DNA from: Rhodopseudomonas sp. P2A-2r | Lineage (GTDB): Bacteria; Pseudomonadota; Alphaproteobacteria; Rhizobiales; Xanthobacteraceae | Direction of reading: 5' to 3' | DNA length: 64,000 nt | Assembly: GCF_026015985.1 (NCBI RefSeq) | Contig: NZ_CP110389.1 | Span: forward strand, 5,798,001 to 5,862,000 | In this document: positions 56,085-64,000 of the stretch, piece after piece | Layout: the number at the start of each line of letters is the position of its first letter | How positions within the stretch are numbered: the stretch's first letter is position 1 | The notes under the pieces: model-generated | The model's input: the letters and a program-made list of their open reading frames with translations, nothing else | Database searches by the model: none | What the model was told of the DNA's origin: nothing | Translations under genes and position numbers: made by a program

Positions 56085-56316
56085 ACCTCTCCCCGCTCTT
56101 TGCGGGGAGAGGTCGACCGGCGAAGCGTAGCGAAGCCGGTCGGGTGAGGGGCAAGACACGAGATTGCCACAACGCATCTCTCTCGGGCTGCAACCGCTGT
56201 TGATGTTATTCTCATTCGCGTTATCCGTGACAACACGCCTGCGTTAGGCCGCGTGCCCTGCCCCTCACCCGCGCGCAAGTGCGCGCGACCTCTCCCCGCA
56301 AAGGGCGGGGAGAGGT
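56085..56316. repeat. intergenic repeat, CTCTCCCC type
   Basis: ACCTCTCCCCGC...GCGGGGAGAGGTCGACCGGCG at the left and CCTCACCCGCGCGC...GCGACCTCTCCCCGC...GGGCGGGGAGAGG at the right, with an AT-rich middle. Both ends are hairpins and the whole is a long palindrome. Relative of 15505-15692. Confidence 0.7.
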
Positions 56317-56329
56317 AAAAAGCGCGCCT

Positions 56330-57127
56330 TCAGGACTTCCCGAACTCTTCCCGCATCTTGGCCTGGATCTTCGCCATGCCGCCGATCCAGCGATCGTAGT
56401 TCTCGGTCTTCTTGCGCATGTAATCGATCACCTGCGGATGCGGCAGGATCAGGAACGTCTCGGCTTCGATTCCATCAAGCGCGTCCTTCGCCACCTGCTC
56501 CGGCGTCAGGTCGCCGTCGCTGGATTGCGGCCCCTTGGGGATCGAGCGCAGCATATTGGTATCGACGCCCTGCGGGCACAGGATCGACACCTTGATGCCA
56601 TCGGCACGATGCGAGATCGCGAGATTTTCGGCAAAGCCCACCGCGGCATGTTTGGTGGTGGAATAGGCCGGGCTGCCGACCTGCGACAAAAGCCCTGCCG
56701 CGGAGATGGTATTGAGGAAATAGCCGCCGCCGCGCGCCTTCATCAATGGGATCAGATGGCGAGCGGCGTAGACATGAGCCATCACGTGAATCGCCCAGCT
56801 CTTGGCCCATGGTTCGTCGGACGTGCCGCCGGCATTGACCGTGAGCGGATCGAAGCCGCCGCCGATGCCGGCATTGGAGCAGAACAAGGCGATCGGGCCG
56901 AAGCGGCGCTCGGTCTCGCTGATCAGATGCTTGATATCGGCTTCGACGCCGACGTCGCATTTGAACGCGGCGCCGTCGACGGAGGCAGCCACGACTTCGG
57001 CGCGCGCGAGGTCGAGATCGGCGACGACGACCTTGGCGGCACCGGCGCGGCGGAAGGCTTCGCACAGCGCCTGGCCGATGCCGTTACCGCCTCCGGTCAC
57101 GACCACGACCTTACCAGCCACCTGCAT
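56330..57127 (-). CDS. short-chain dehydrogenase/reductase
   Basis: 265 residues from ATG 57127 with GGAG upstream; the frame is open further up without homology. NAD(P) motif TGGGNGIG is at 11-18, NAG at 85-87, catalytic Ser142, Tyr155 and Lys159 (YSTTK). Oxidises or reduces an alcohol/ketone; the substrate is not given by the sequence. C-terminal residues about 220-265 form a helical extension. It follows a hemolysin III gene on the same strand with 23 bases between. Confidence 0.92.
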   Translation of the reverse strand: MQVAGKVVVVTGGGNGIGQALCEAFRRAGAAKVVVADLDLARAEVVAASVDGAAFKCDVGVEADIKHLISETERRFGPIALFCSNAGIGGGFDPLTVNAGGTSDEPWAKSWAIHVMAHVYAARHLIPLMKARGGGYFLNTISAAGLLSQVGSPAYSTTKHAAVGFAENLAISHRADGIKVSILCPQGVDTNMLRSIPKGPQSSDGDLTPEQVAKDALDGIEAETFLILPHPQVIDYMRKKTENYDRWIGGMAKIQAKMREEFGKS

Positions 57128-57150
57128 GGATACACTCCGCTGTTGAGTGC

Positions 57151-57849
57151 TCAGGCGAGAACGAGGTCGAGCACAGCGGTATAATGGCAGGCGGCGCCGA
57201 GCAGCACAAATCCATGCCAGATGGCATTCTGGAAGCGCAGCCGCTGCCAGGCATGAAAGATCACGCCGAAGGAGTACAGCAGGCCGCCGGCGCCGATGAA
57301 CCACAGCGTCGTCGACGGCAACGTGGCAAGACCGGCATCATAGGCCATCACGCCGCTCCAGCCCATGGCCAGATACAGCACCACCGCCACCTTATCGTAG
57401 CGGCCCGGCAGGAACAGCTTGATGGCGATGCCGACAATCGCCACGCACCACACTCCGGCCAGCAGCGCCAGCGCGAAGCCGCTGTCGCTGAGCTGGGCGA
57501 AGATCGGCGTGTAGGTCGCCGCGATCAGGACGTAGATCGCCGAGTGATCGAACCGCCGCAGCAGCCATTTGCGCGGCGACACCGGCCACAGATTATACGC
57601 CGCCGAGAAGCCGAGCATGGCCAGCAGGCCAACGGCATAGACCGACACGGTCAGCACCGAGGCGGCCGGCGCGAACACCGCGGCCAGCACGATCAGCGCC
57701 GTGGCGGCAATCAGGCCGGAGAACACGCCGAGGCCGTGGACGATGCCGTCGGCGATCAGCTCGGCGCGATCGTAATTCCAGCGTACCGTTCCGGTGACAG
57801 TGGTCGCGGAATGGGCCGCGAATTCCTTGAGCTTGAAAATCTTGTTCAT
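57151..57849 (-). CDS. hemolysin III / PAQR family membrane protein
   Basis: 232 residues from ATG 57849 (MNKIFKLKE). Seven hydrophobic segments; the HlyIII motifs are ELIADGIVHGLGVFSG at the start, FDHSAIYVLIAATYTP, SGVMAYDAGLA and the end FHAWQRLRFQNAIWHGFVLLGAACHY with the His residues that bind zinc in this fold. PAQR proteins are possibly ceramidase- or hydrolase-like; bacterial members have no settled function. Upstream of the SDR gene on the same strand. Confidence 0.92.
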   Translation of the reverse strand: MNKIFKLKEFAAHSATTVTGTVRWNYDRAELIADGIVHGLGVFSGLIAATALIVLAAVFAPAASVLTVSVYAVGLLAMLGFSAAYNLWPVSPRKWLLRRFDHSAIYVLIAATYTPIFAQLSDSGFALALLAGVWCVAIVGIAIKLFLPGRYDKVAVVLYLAMGWSGVMAYDAGLATLPSTTLWFIGAGGLLYSFGVIFHAWQRLRFQNAIWHGFVLLGAACHYTAVLDLVLA

Positions 57850-58068
57850 GGCGGATCCGCACGACAGCAACGATGGACCAAAGAGACGATATCACCACTT
57901 GGGACGCCACGACATCATAGGCCAAGCCAGTAAACCGATGGCGAACGAGTGCACTGCAAAGGCGTCAATCGTAAGGCTTGATTTCCATGCGCAGATCGCC
58001 ACCTGTCCTTGATCACTATTGATCAATTTGATGACGAATTCGTCACTTGGCAGGCGTTGCACTCTGAC

Positions 58069-59531
58069 ATGGCTTCCAGTCTTTCCGAACTCGTCGAAGA
58101 GGCTCGCCTGTCCGCACGCGCATTGCTGGACTATGGCGAAGGCCTGTTCAATCCGACCGTGCGACTGGGTGTCACCGGCCTGTCACGCGCCGGCAAGACG
58201 GTGTTCATTACCGCGCTGGTGCATGGGCTCACGCGCGGCGGACGCTTCCCGGTATTCGAATCGCTGGCCACCGGGCGCATTGCCAAGGCCCGGCTGGCGC
58301 CGCAACCCGACGATGCCGTGCCGCGTTTCGCCTATGAAGACCACGTCCGCACGCTGATCGACGAGCGGCGTTGGCCGAACTCCACCGTGGATATCAGCGA
58401 GCTGCGCCTAGTCATCGACTACCAGCGCCACAACGGCGCCGACCGCACGCTGACCCTCGACATCGTCGACTATCCCGGCGAATGGCTGCTCGACCTGCCG
58501 CTGCTCAACAAGTCCTATGAGGAATGGTCGGCCGAGAGTCTTGGCCTCGCCCGGCAGGGTCCGCGCGCAGCGATCGCCGGGCAATGGCTGGCGCACCTCG
58601 CCACGCTCGACCCCGTTGGCCGCGAGAACGAACAGGCGACATTGATCGCGGCAAGACTGTTCACCGACTATCTGCGCGCCTGCCGCGACGAGCGTTTCGC
58701 CATGAGCCTGCTGCCGCCCGGCCGCTTCCTGATGCCGGGCAATCTGGCGGGCTCGCCGGCGCTGACCTTCGCGCCGCTCGACCTCCCGGCCGACACTACG
58801 GCGCCTGATGGCTCGCTGTGGGCGATGATGCGGCGGCGCTATGAGGCCTACAAGGACGTGGTGGTGCGGCCATTCTTCCGCGACCACTTCTCACGGCTGG
58901 ACCGCCAGATCGTGCTGGTCGATGCGCTCGCGGCCTTCAATGCCGGACCGGAGGCGTTGCACGATCTCGAAGCCGCATTGGCCGGGATTCTCGACTGCTT
59001 CCGCATCGGCCGCACCACCATTCTGAGCCAGCTGTTCCGGCCGCGGGTCGATCGCATCCTGTTCGCGGCCACCAAGGCCGATCACCTGCATCATCTCAGC
59101 CACGATCGGCTTGAGACGGTGTTGCGGCGAACCGTGGACAAGGCCGTGGCACGCTCCGAACTGGCCGGCGCCGCGGTGGACGTGGTGGCGATGGCCGCGG
59201 TCCGTGCCACCAGGGAGGCGCTGGTGCAGCGCGGCCGCGACAAATTGCCCTCCATTCTCGGCACCCCCGTCGCCGGCGAGGTCGCCAATGGCGAAAGCTT
59301 CGACGGCGCGACGGAAGTGGCGACCTTCCCCGGCGACCTGCCGACGGATCTCGATGGCTTCTTCGGCGGTGGCTTCAGCGGGCTGTCGAGCACCGCCGCG
59401 GACAAGGCCGATTTCCGCTTCCTCAGATTTCGCCCCCGCTGCTTGAGCGCCAGGGCGCCGAGGAGCCGGCGCTGCCTCACATCCGCCTCGACCGCGCGCT
59501 CCAGTTCCTGATCGGAGACAGGCTGCAATGA
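58069..59531 (+). CDS. ycjX: YcjX-like P-loop ATP/GTP-binding protein, one-base frame break at the end
   Basis: From ATG 58069 (TTG 58009 also in frame). DUF463 family. P-loop GLSRAGKT is at 37-44, then GRFPVFESLATGRIAKAR and the domain DIVDYPGEWLLDLPLL with Asp-x-x-Gly. The frame breaks at the five-C run 59433-59437; with six C the ending is PPLLERQGAEEPALPHIRLDRA... and a TGA that overlaps the next start (ATGA), giving 487 residues. Without the repair the last 30 residues are lost. It is paired with ycjF as usual; the pair responds to stress in enterobacteria, function not settled. Confidence 0.87.
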
Positions 59532-60562
59532 CAACCACCCCGCGGCGCCCGGCCACGTTCCGGCTCGACGATCCCCACGTCGTCGTGATGGATGCCGACG
59601 ATGAGGCCGGCCGGCTGACGCGTGGCACCGTGCGCATCACGCCGGAGGCCGACGCCATGGCGATGCCGGTGGTGATCGACGCGCCGCAGATCGCCGCACG
59701 CAAAGGCTTTCGCTGGGGCACGCTGTTCTGGTGCGCGCTCGGCGGTCTGGTGCTGATGGGCCTCGGCCTCAGCGTCACCCATCTGGTCGAGGACCTCTAC
59801 GCGCGCAACGAAGGGCTTGGCTATTCCGGATTGACACTGGCGGCGCTGGCGGCGATCGCGCTGGTGGTGATCATCGCCCGCGAAGCGCTCGCTCTGGTCA
59901 GGCTGGCCACCATCGAGAGCCTGCACCTGCGCGCACTTGACGTTCTCGCCAGTGACGACCGCGCCGGAAGCCGGGCCGTCGTCCACGACCTGCTGAAGCT
60001 AGCGCATCGCAACCCGCAACTGGCCCGCGCGCGCAGCGCGCTGCAAAGCCATACCGACGACATCATCGACGGCGCCGACATGATCAAGCTGGCCGAGCGC
60101 GAGCTGATGGGGCCGCTGGATATCGAGGCGCGCCGCCTCGTCTCAGTCGCGGCACAGCGTGTGTCGGTGGTCACCGCGATCAGCCCGCGCGCACTGGTCG
60201 ACGTGCTGTTCGTGGCAGCTGCAGCGGTGCGGCTGGTGCGGCAACTGGCGCTGCTCTATGGCGGCCGGCCCGGCGCGCTCGGCATGATCCGGCTGATGCG
60301 CCACGCCATCGGCCACCTCGCCATCACCGGCGGCATGGCCGCCAGCGACAGCATGATCCAGCAGATGCTCGGCCACGGCATTGCGGCGAAGCTGTCGCAG
60401 CGGCTCGGCGAAGGCATCCTGAACGGCCTGCTCACCGCGCGGCTCGGCCTCGCCGCCATCGACGTCACAAGGCCATTGCCGTTCACCGCACTGCCGCGCC
60501 CGGTGCTGAGCGATCTCGCGAAGGATCTGTTGCGCAAGCGCGACGGCGAAGAGGCTGTTTGA
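59528..60562 (+). CDS. ycjF: YcjF-like membrane protein (TIGR01620/UPF0283)
   Basis: 344 residues. Two membrane helices (about 65-85 and 98-118) follow a polar N-terminal region, then a C-terminal helical domain with HTDDIIDGADMIKLAERELM and DTxRI-like SLSQRLGEGILNGLLTARLG. UPF0283/DUF697 type. The ATG overlaps the corrected stop of ycjX, so the two are translated together. Partner of the P-loop protein at the inner membrane; role unknown. Confidence 0.9.
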   Translation: MTTTPRRPATFRLDDPHVVVMDADDEAGRLTRGTVRITPEADAMAMPVVIDAPQIAARKGFRWGTLFWCALGGLVLMGLGLSVTHLVEDLYARNEGLGYSGLTLAALAAIALVVIIAREALALVRLATIESLHLRALDVLASDDRAGSRAVVHDLLKLAHRNPQLARARSALQSHTDDIIDGADMIKLAERELMGPLDIEARRLVSVAAQRVSVVTAISPRALVDVLFVAAAAVRLVRQLALLYGGRPGALGMIRLMRHAIGHLAITGGMAASDSMIQQMLGHGIAAKLSQRLGEGILNGLLTARLGLAAIDVTRPLPFTALPRPVLSDLAKDLLRKRDGEEAV

Positions 60563-60585
60563 GTCAAAATTGACGGCGGTCATGC

Positions 60586-60682
60586 TCCCTCCCCTTGCGG
60601 GGAGGGTCGGGGTGGGGGGCCACGAACGCCGGCGCTTGTGGACCCCCACCCTCGGCCCCTCCCCGCAAGGGGAGGAGGTCGA
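60586..60682. repeat. intergenic repeat family B, short copy
   Basis: CCCTCCCCTTGCGGGGAGGG, then GTCGGGGTGGGGGGCC ... GACCCCCACCCTCGGC and CCCCTCCCCGCAAGGGGAGG. Two nested hairpins between ycjF and the glycosyltransferase gene. Confidence 0.75.
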
Positions 60683-60694
60683 GCGCCATTTCAA

Positions 60695-62299
60695 CTAACG
60701 CGTTGCGTGCAGATGTAGCGCGGCTATTTGATCGTTCGGCAATGCCATCGCCAGATTTGGCCAGCGATAGAACGGCGTGCCGAGCGGCGGGTTGAGGTCG
60801 GGGGTCCAGCCGGTGAGCTTGTCCATGGCATAGGTCTTCATCGCCACCCCGCGCCACACCGTATCGACCACGGCGACGCGCGTGAGCACCGCCGGCGTCG
60901 CGGCCAGCAGGGCGCGATTGTCGTCGTTGGTCTGTGCGACGTAGAGGCCGGCATGATCCCTGATCAGCGTCAGGCCGGGATCGCGGAAGCCGAGGAAGCG
61001 CGCGCGCTGATTGACCTGCACGACCGGCACCTTGTCCTTCAGGTGCCAGCGCAGCATGGCGTAAGTGCGATAGTCGGTCGTGGCGATCCAGGTCGCGCCG
61101 GCGCGGTCCATCTCCACCAGCGCGCGTGCCGCCAGCGGTCCATAGCCGGCCTCGCCACCGATCGGATCGGCCCGGCCGATCAAATTCCACGGGCTGGCGA
61201 CGCAATACAGGAAGACCAGCAGCACCAGCGCAATGCCCGAGCCGATCGCGGCCTTCATCCACGGCGCGGCCGACTGGATCATCCAGGCCGGCCAGCGCTC
61301 GCGCGGCAACAGCGTGATGTTGATCGCAGCGGCGGCGAAGCCGGCGGGCCACAGGAACATCGCCCAGGTATCGCCGATCCGCAGCGTCAGCGACTTCCAG
61401 ACGAAGTAGACGAACGGCACCAGCACGCAGGTCGACAGCAGGATCGCCACCGGCTCGCGCCGGCGATAGCCGCGCCATGCGGTGATCAGCACCGCCGACA
61501 GCACCACGGGAAACAGGATCGGACCAACCTGACCGAACTGCAGGCCGAGAAAATCGCCCAGCGTGCGCAGCGACACCGCGTTGTCGGTGGTGGCGCGGAC
61601 GAACTGGAACTTGAACGACGCCCAGTCGTGCCCGGCATTCCAGATCAGCACCGGGGACGACACCACGAAGGCGATCAGCACGGCGGCCCACGGATACGGG
61701 CTGCGCAGCCAGCGCGTCCGCCACGCCGGCACCAGCAGGAAGGTCAGCACCGCCGGGACCAGCATCACCACGGTAAGTTTCGACAGCAGCGCCAGCCCGG
61801 CGAACAGGCCGGCGGCCAGCCACCATCGTCCGTCATTGCTTTGCGCCAGCCGCACCAGCGACCAGATCATCGCCACCGCGAACGGGATCATCGCCACGTC
61901 CGGCGCGACCTTGGCCATCAGCAGCCCGTAGTACAGCGCGGCCTCCGGCATCAGCACCGCGAACGCCACCGCGCGAAAATCGTGGGTGACGCGGCGCACG
62001 ATGTCGCCGAGCAGCAGTTGTGTCACCGCCATCGCCAGCAGGCCGGCGAAGCGCACCCCGAAATTCGTGTCACCGAAGATCGCGGTGCCCAGCCGGATGA
62101 ACCAGGCGATCATCGGCGGATGATCGAGGAACGACAGCACGTTCTCCTTCGACCAGGTCCAGTAATAGGCCTCGTCGGTGCGCAGGTCGAACACCCCGGC
62201 ATAGATCCCGCGCATCGCGGTCAAGGCAACCACCAGCGCCACGACGGCCAGCAAGCTGCGGCGCGAAACGTTTGGATCTATCGGCTGGACCATGCTCAT
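60695..62299 (-). CDS. ArnT/PMT-like glycosyltransferase
   Basis: 534 residues with 10 or more membrane helices. The conserved RTDEAYYWTWS motif (Asp42, Glu43) in the first periplasmic loop is the catalytic site of the GT-C family, as in ArnT and Pmt; HPPMIAWFIRLGTAIFG follows. It moves a sugar from a polyprenyl phosphate donor to a lipid or protein in the periplasm. The exact donor and acceptor are unknown. Starts at 62299 and 62293 are both possible. Divergent from the cyclase gene, 159 bases apart. Confidence 0.9.
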   Translation of the reverse strand: MSMVQPIDPNVSRRSLLAVVALVVALTAMRGIYAGVFDLRTDEAYYWTWSKENVLSFLDHPPMIAWFIRLGTAIFGDTNFGVRFAGLLAMAVTQLLLGDIVRRVTHDFRAVAFAVLMPEAALYYGLLMAKVAPDVAMIPFAVAMIWSLVRLAQSNDGRWWLAAGLFAGLALLSKLTVVMLVPAVLTFLLVPAWRTRWLRSPYPWAAVLIAFVVSSPVLIWNAGHDWASFKFQFVRATTDNAVSLRTLGDFLGLQFGQVGPILFPVVLSAVLITAWRGYRRREPVAILLSTCVLVPFVYFVWKSLTLRIGDTWAMFLWPAGFAAAAINITLLPRERWPAWMIQSAAPWMKAAIGSGIALVLLVFLYCVASPWNLIGRADPIGGEAGYGPLAARALVEMDRAGATWIATTDYRTYAMLRWHLKDKVPVVQVNQRARFLGFRDPGLTLIRDHAGLYVAQTNDDNRALLAATPAVLTRVAVVDTVWRGVAMKTYAMDKLTGWTPDLNPPLGTPFYRWPNLAMALPNDQIAALHLHATR

Positions 62300-62458
62300 G
62301 GCGGAGCTTTTGGGCGGCCCGCGGCATGGTGTCAACTTGTTGACATCGCTGGCGCAAAGCGCAGCAAAACGGCGCCGGACGGTAGCAACGCCGGCGGTCT
62401 CCCTCTAGGGTCGGACGATGCGCATGACCCACCAGACAGCAGCGAGGCGAGCGGCTCG

Positions 62459-64000
62459 ATGATCGAAGCAACGCCAACGGCCCGCGGCGCCGCACTCCGC
62501 GGCTTCAGCGTCCGGCAGTTGCGGCTGGCCTGCGGCGTGGTGCTGTTCAGCTACCTGGTCAGCCACTTCCTCAATCACGCACTAGGCAACATCTCGCTGA
62601 CGGCGATGGCGTCCGGGATGATGATCCACACCCGATTCTGGCAGTACCCGCCGGTGGCCATGACGTTCTATGCAGCCGCCGCCATCCATGCCGGGCTCGG
62701 CATCTGGGCGCTGTATGAGCGACGGCAGTTCCACCGGAAGGCGATCGAGCCGCTGCAGCTGATCCTCGGCCTCAGCATCCCCGCACTGATCATTGCCCAT
62801 GCCGTTAACATGCGCCTCAGCGGCGTGCTGTTCGAGCAGGAGCGCGGCTACCAGCAGGTGCTGTACGGCTACTGGGGCGCCGGCCCGCTGAAGATATGGC
62901 TGACCCACCTCACCGTCCTGATCGCCTGGACCCATGGATGCATCGGGCTGTATTTCTGGCTGCGGCTGAAGCCGTTCTTCAGGTCCGCGGCACCGGCTCT
63001 TCTGGCCGTCGCGGTGCTGATTCCGACACTGGCCTTGCTGGGACTCTACCAGGGCGGTCGCACGGTCATGCGCGACAGCGCAGCGCCGGAATGGCAGAAG
63101 CAGAACCTGTCGATCGGGGAAGTGGGCACGCCGGAGCAACAGGACGTGCTCGACGATATCGCGAATGGCCTGATGCTCGGCTACGGGGTCTTGCTCGGCC
63201 TGGCAGTGACGGCGCGTGGCGGGCGGGCGCTGCTCGACCGCCGCGGCGGCATGGTCAGCCTGTCCTATGGCAATGGCCGGACCATCCGGGTGCCGAAGGG
63301 CCTCAGCGTGCTCGAGGCCAGCCTGCGCCACCAGATGCCCCACGCCAGCGTCTGCGGCGGCCGCGCCCGCTGCTCCACCTGCCGCATCCGGGTGATCGGC
63401 GACAACAGCGCCCTGCCCGCGCCGTCGCCGCGCGAGAGCTTCGTGCTCGATCGTGTGGGCGCTTCCGCCGACCCGTCGATCCGGCTCGCCTGCCAGTTGC
63501 GGCCGACCGCGGACCTCGCCTTCTTCCAGCTGTTCCTGCCGCACGCCGCAAGCGCCAATGCCCACGCGGCGAATCCGGCGCGCATCGGCCAGGAACGCTA
63601 TCTGGTCAGCATGTTCATCGACATGCGCGGCTCGACCAGGATGGCGGAAAAACGCCTGCCGTTCGATACGGTATTCATCGTCAACCGCTTCCTCGGCGCC
63701 GTGTCGCAGGCCGTGATCGCGTCGGGCGGTCAGCCCAACCAGTTCGTCGGCGACGGCATGCTGGCGCTGTTCGGCCTCGGTGCCGATCCTGCGACGGCCT
63801 GCCGCCAGGCGTTGCAGGCGGCGGCGATGATCGCCACCAATATCGGGGAACTCAGCCAGTTCCTCAAAGATGATCTGCCTGAGCCGATCGGCTTCGGCAT
63901 CGGCATCCATGCCGGAGAGGTGATCGTCGGCGACATAGGCTATCACGACCACATGGTGTTCACGGCGCTCGGCGACGCCGTCAATGTCGCGGCGCGATTG
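62459..64000 (+). CDS. membrane adenylate/guanylate cyclase with [2Fe-2S] domain, cut by the window end
   Basis: 514 codons from ATG 62459 to the window edge without a stop. Residues about 15-250 form six hydrophobic segments with His36, His40, His77, His114 and His159, a layout like the heme b subunit of succinate dehydrogenase. Residues about 265-355 are a ferredoxin domain with Cys299, Cys305, Cys308 and Cys345 (Cx5Cx2C). From about 380 comes a class III cyclase domain: FIDMRGST with Asp388, FVGDGMLALFG with Asp432, and NVAAR at 509-513. CyaC of Sinorhizobium has this heme-type membrane part and senses redox state. A redox-sensing cyclase is the likely role. Confidence 0.9.
   Translation, partial: MIEATPTARGAALRGFSVRQLRLACGVVLFSYLVSHFLNHALGNISLTAMASGMMIHTRFWQYPPVAMTFYAAAAIHAGLGIWALYERRQFHRKAIEPLQLILGLSIPALIIAHAVNMRLSGVLFEQERGYQQVLYGYWGAGPLKIWLTHLTVLIAWTHGCIGLYFWLRLKPFFRSAAPALLAVAVLIPTLALLGLYQGGRTVMRDSAAPEWQKQNLSIGEVGTPEQQDVLDDIANGLMLGYGVLLGLAVTARGGRALLDRRGGMVSLSYGNGRTIRVPKGLSVLEASLRHQMPHASVCGGRARCSTCRIRVIGDNSALPAPSPRESFVLDRVGASADPSIRLACQLRPTADLAFFQLFLPHAASANAHAANPARIGQERYLVSMFIDMRGSTRMAEKRLPFDTVFIVNRFLGAVSQAVIASGGQPNQFVGDGMLALFGLGADPATACRQALQAAAMIATNIGELSQFLKDDLPEPIGFGIGIHAGEVIVGDIGYHDHMVFTALGDAVNVAARL

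Noticed and set aside
1..64000. tRNA, rRNA, CRISPR arrays, integrase or transposase genes
   Set aside because: None was recognised on either strand; the repeats seen are short palindromic elements without a transposase.

Overview
The window is high-GC alphaproteobacterial DNA, most likely from the Bradyrhizobium / Rhodopseudomonas / Afipia group. The pointers are the gene set (bacterioferritin with an Irr-box-like site, CYP153, vanAB, intracellular PhaZ, YcjX/YcjF, a CyaC-like cyclase) and many intergenic palindromic repeats of the kind common in these genomes. The placement is inference; no rRNA or tRNA gene was seen to confirm it.

Layout. 0-3.2 kb: end of a membrane protein, a lipoprotein, a bacterioferritin / bacterioferritin-associated ferredoxin pair and two tandem glycine-rich secreted proteins. 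3.2-12.5 kb: housekeeping and envelope genes (lytic transglycosylase, UPF0114 protein, tam, ettA, a D-2-hydroxyacid dehydrogenase, an L,D-transpeptidase, sseA). 12.6-14.2 kb: rhodanese and a CoxE-type VWA protein. 14.4-22.7 kb: a catabolic cluster with a SorC-type regulator, a sugar ABC importer, mtnK, mtnA and a class II aldolase, together the DHAP-shunt route for methylthioribose or 5-deoxyribose. 22.9-24.1 kb: GlsB/YeaQ protein and a MoxR ATPase. 24.5-25.8 kb: DUF2019-DUF1963 protein. 25.9-28.7 kb: vanA, a GntR regulator and vanB for vanillate O-demethylation. 28.7-41.1 kb: MFS pump with a divergent TetR gene, GNAT, SMP-30 lactonase, a Liv-type binding protein, bicupin, GST, PhaZ, LuxR regulator and a second MFS. 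41.1-42.4 kb: 1.36 kb without a gene, holding repeats and a strongly structured element. 42.4-45.7 kb: TPP enzyme, second L,D-transpeptidase, DUF2927 protein. 46-56 kb: isovaleryl-CoA dehydrogenase, then a co-directional CYP153, acyl-CoA dehydrogenase, CoA-transferase III, dehydratase, benzoylformate decarboxylase and BisC-type molybdoenzyme run. 56-64 kb: SDR, hemolysin III protein, YcjX/YcjF, ArnT-like glycosyltransferase, and the N-terminal part of a membrane adenylate cyclase with a [2Fe-2S] domain, cut by the window end.

Reading frame quality. Nine genes carry eleven single-base frame breaks, nearly all in short homopolymers. Restoring one base (removing one in a single case) gives full-length family members each time. 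I read these as sequencing or assembly indels more than gene decay. Coordinates below give the full reconstructed gene, and the break position is named in each entry.

The most interesting signals are the DHAP-shunt import cluster with its shared TTGAC palindromes, the CYP153 catabolic operon, the structured element at 41.6-42.1 kb, the DUF2019-DUF1963 protein and the redox-type cyclase at the right end.
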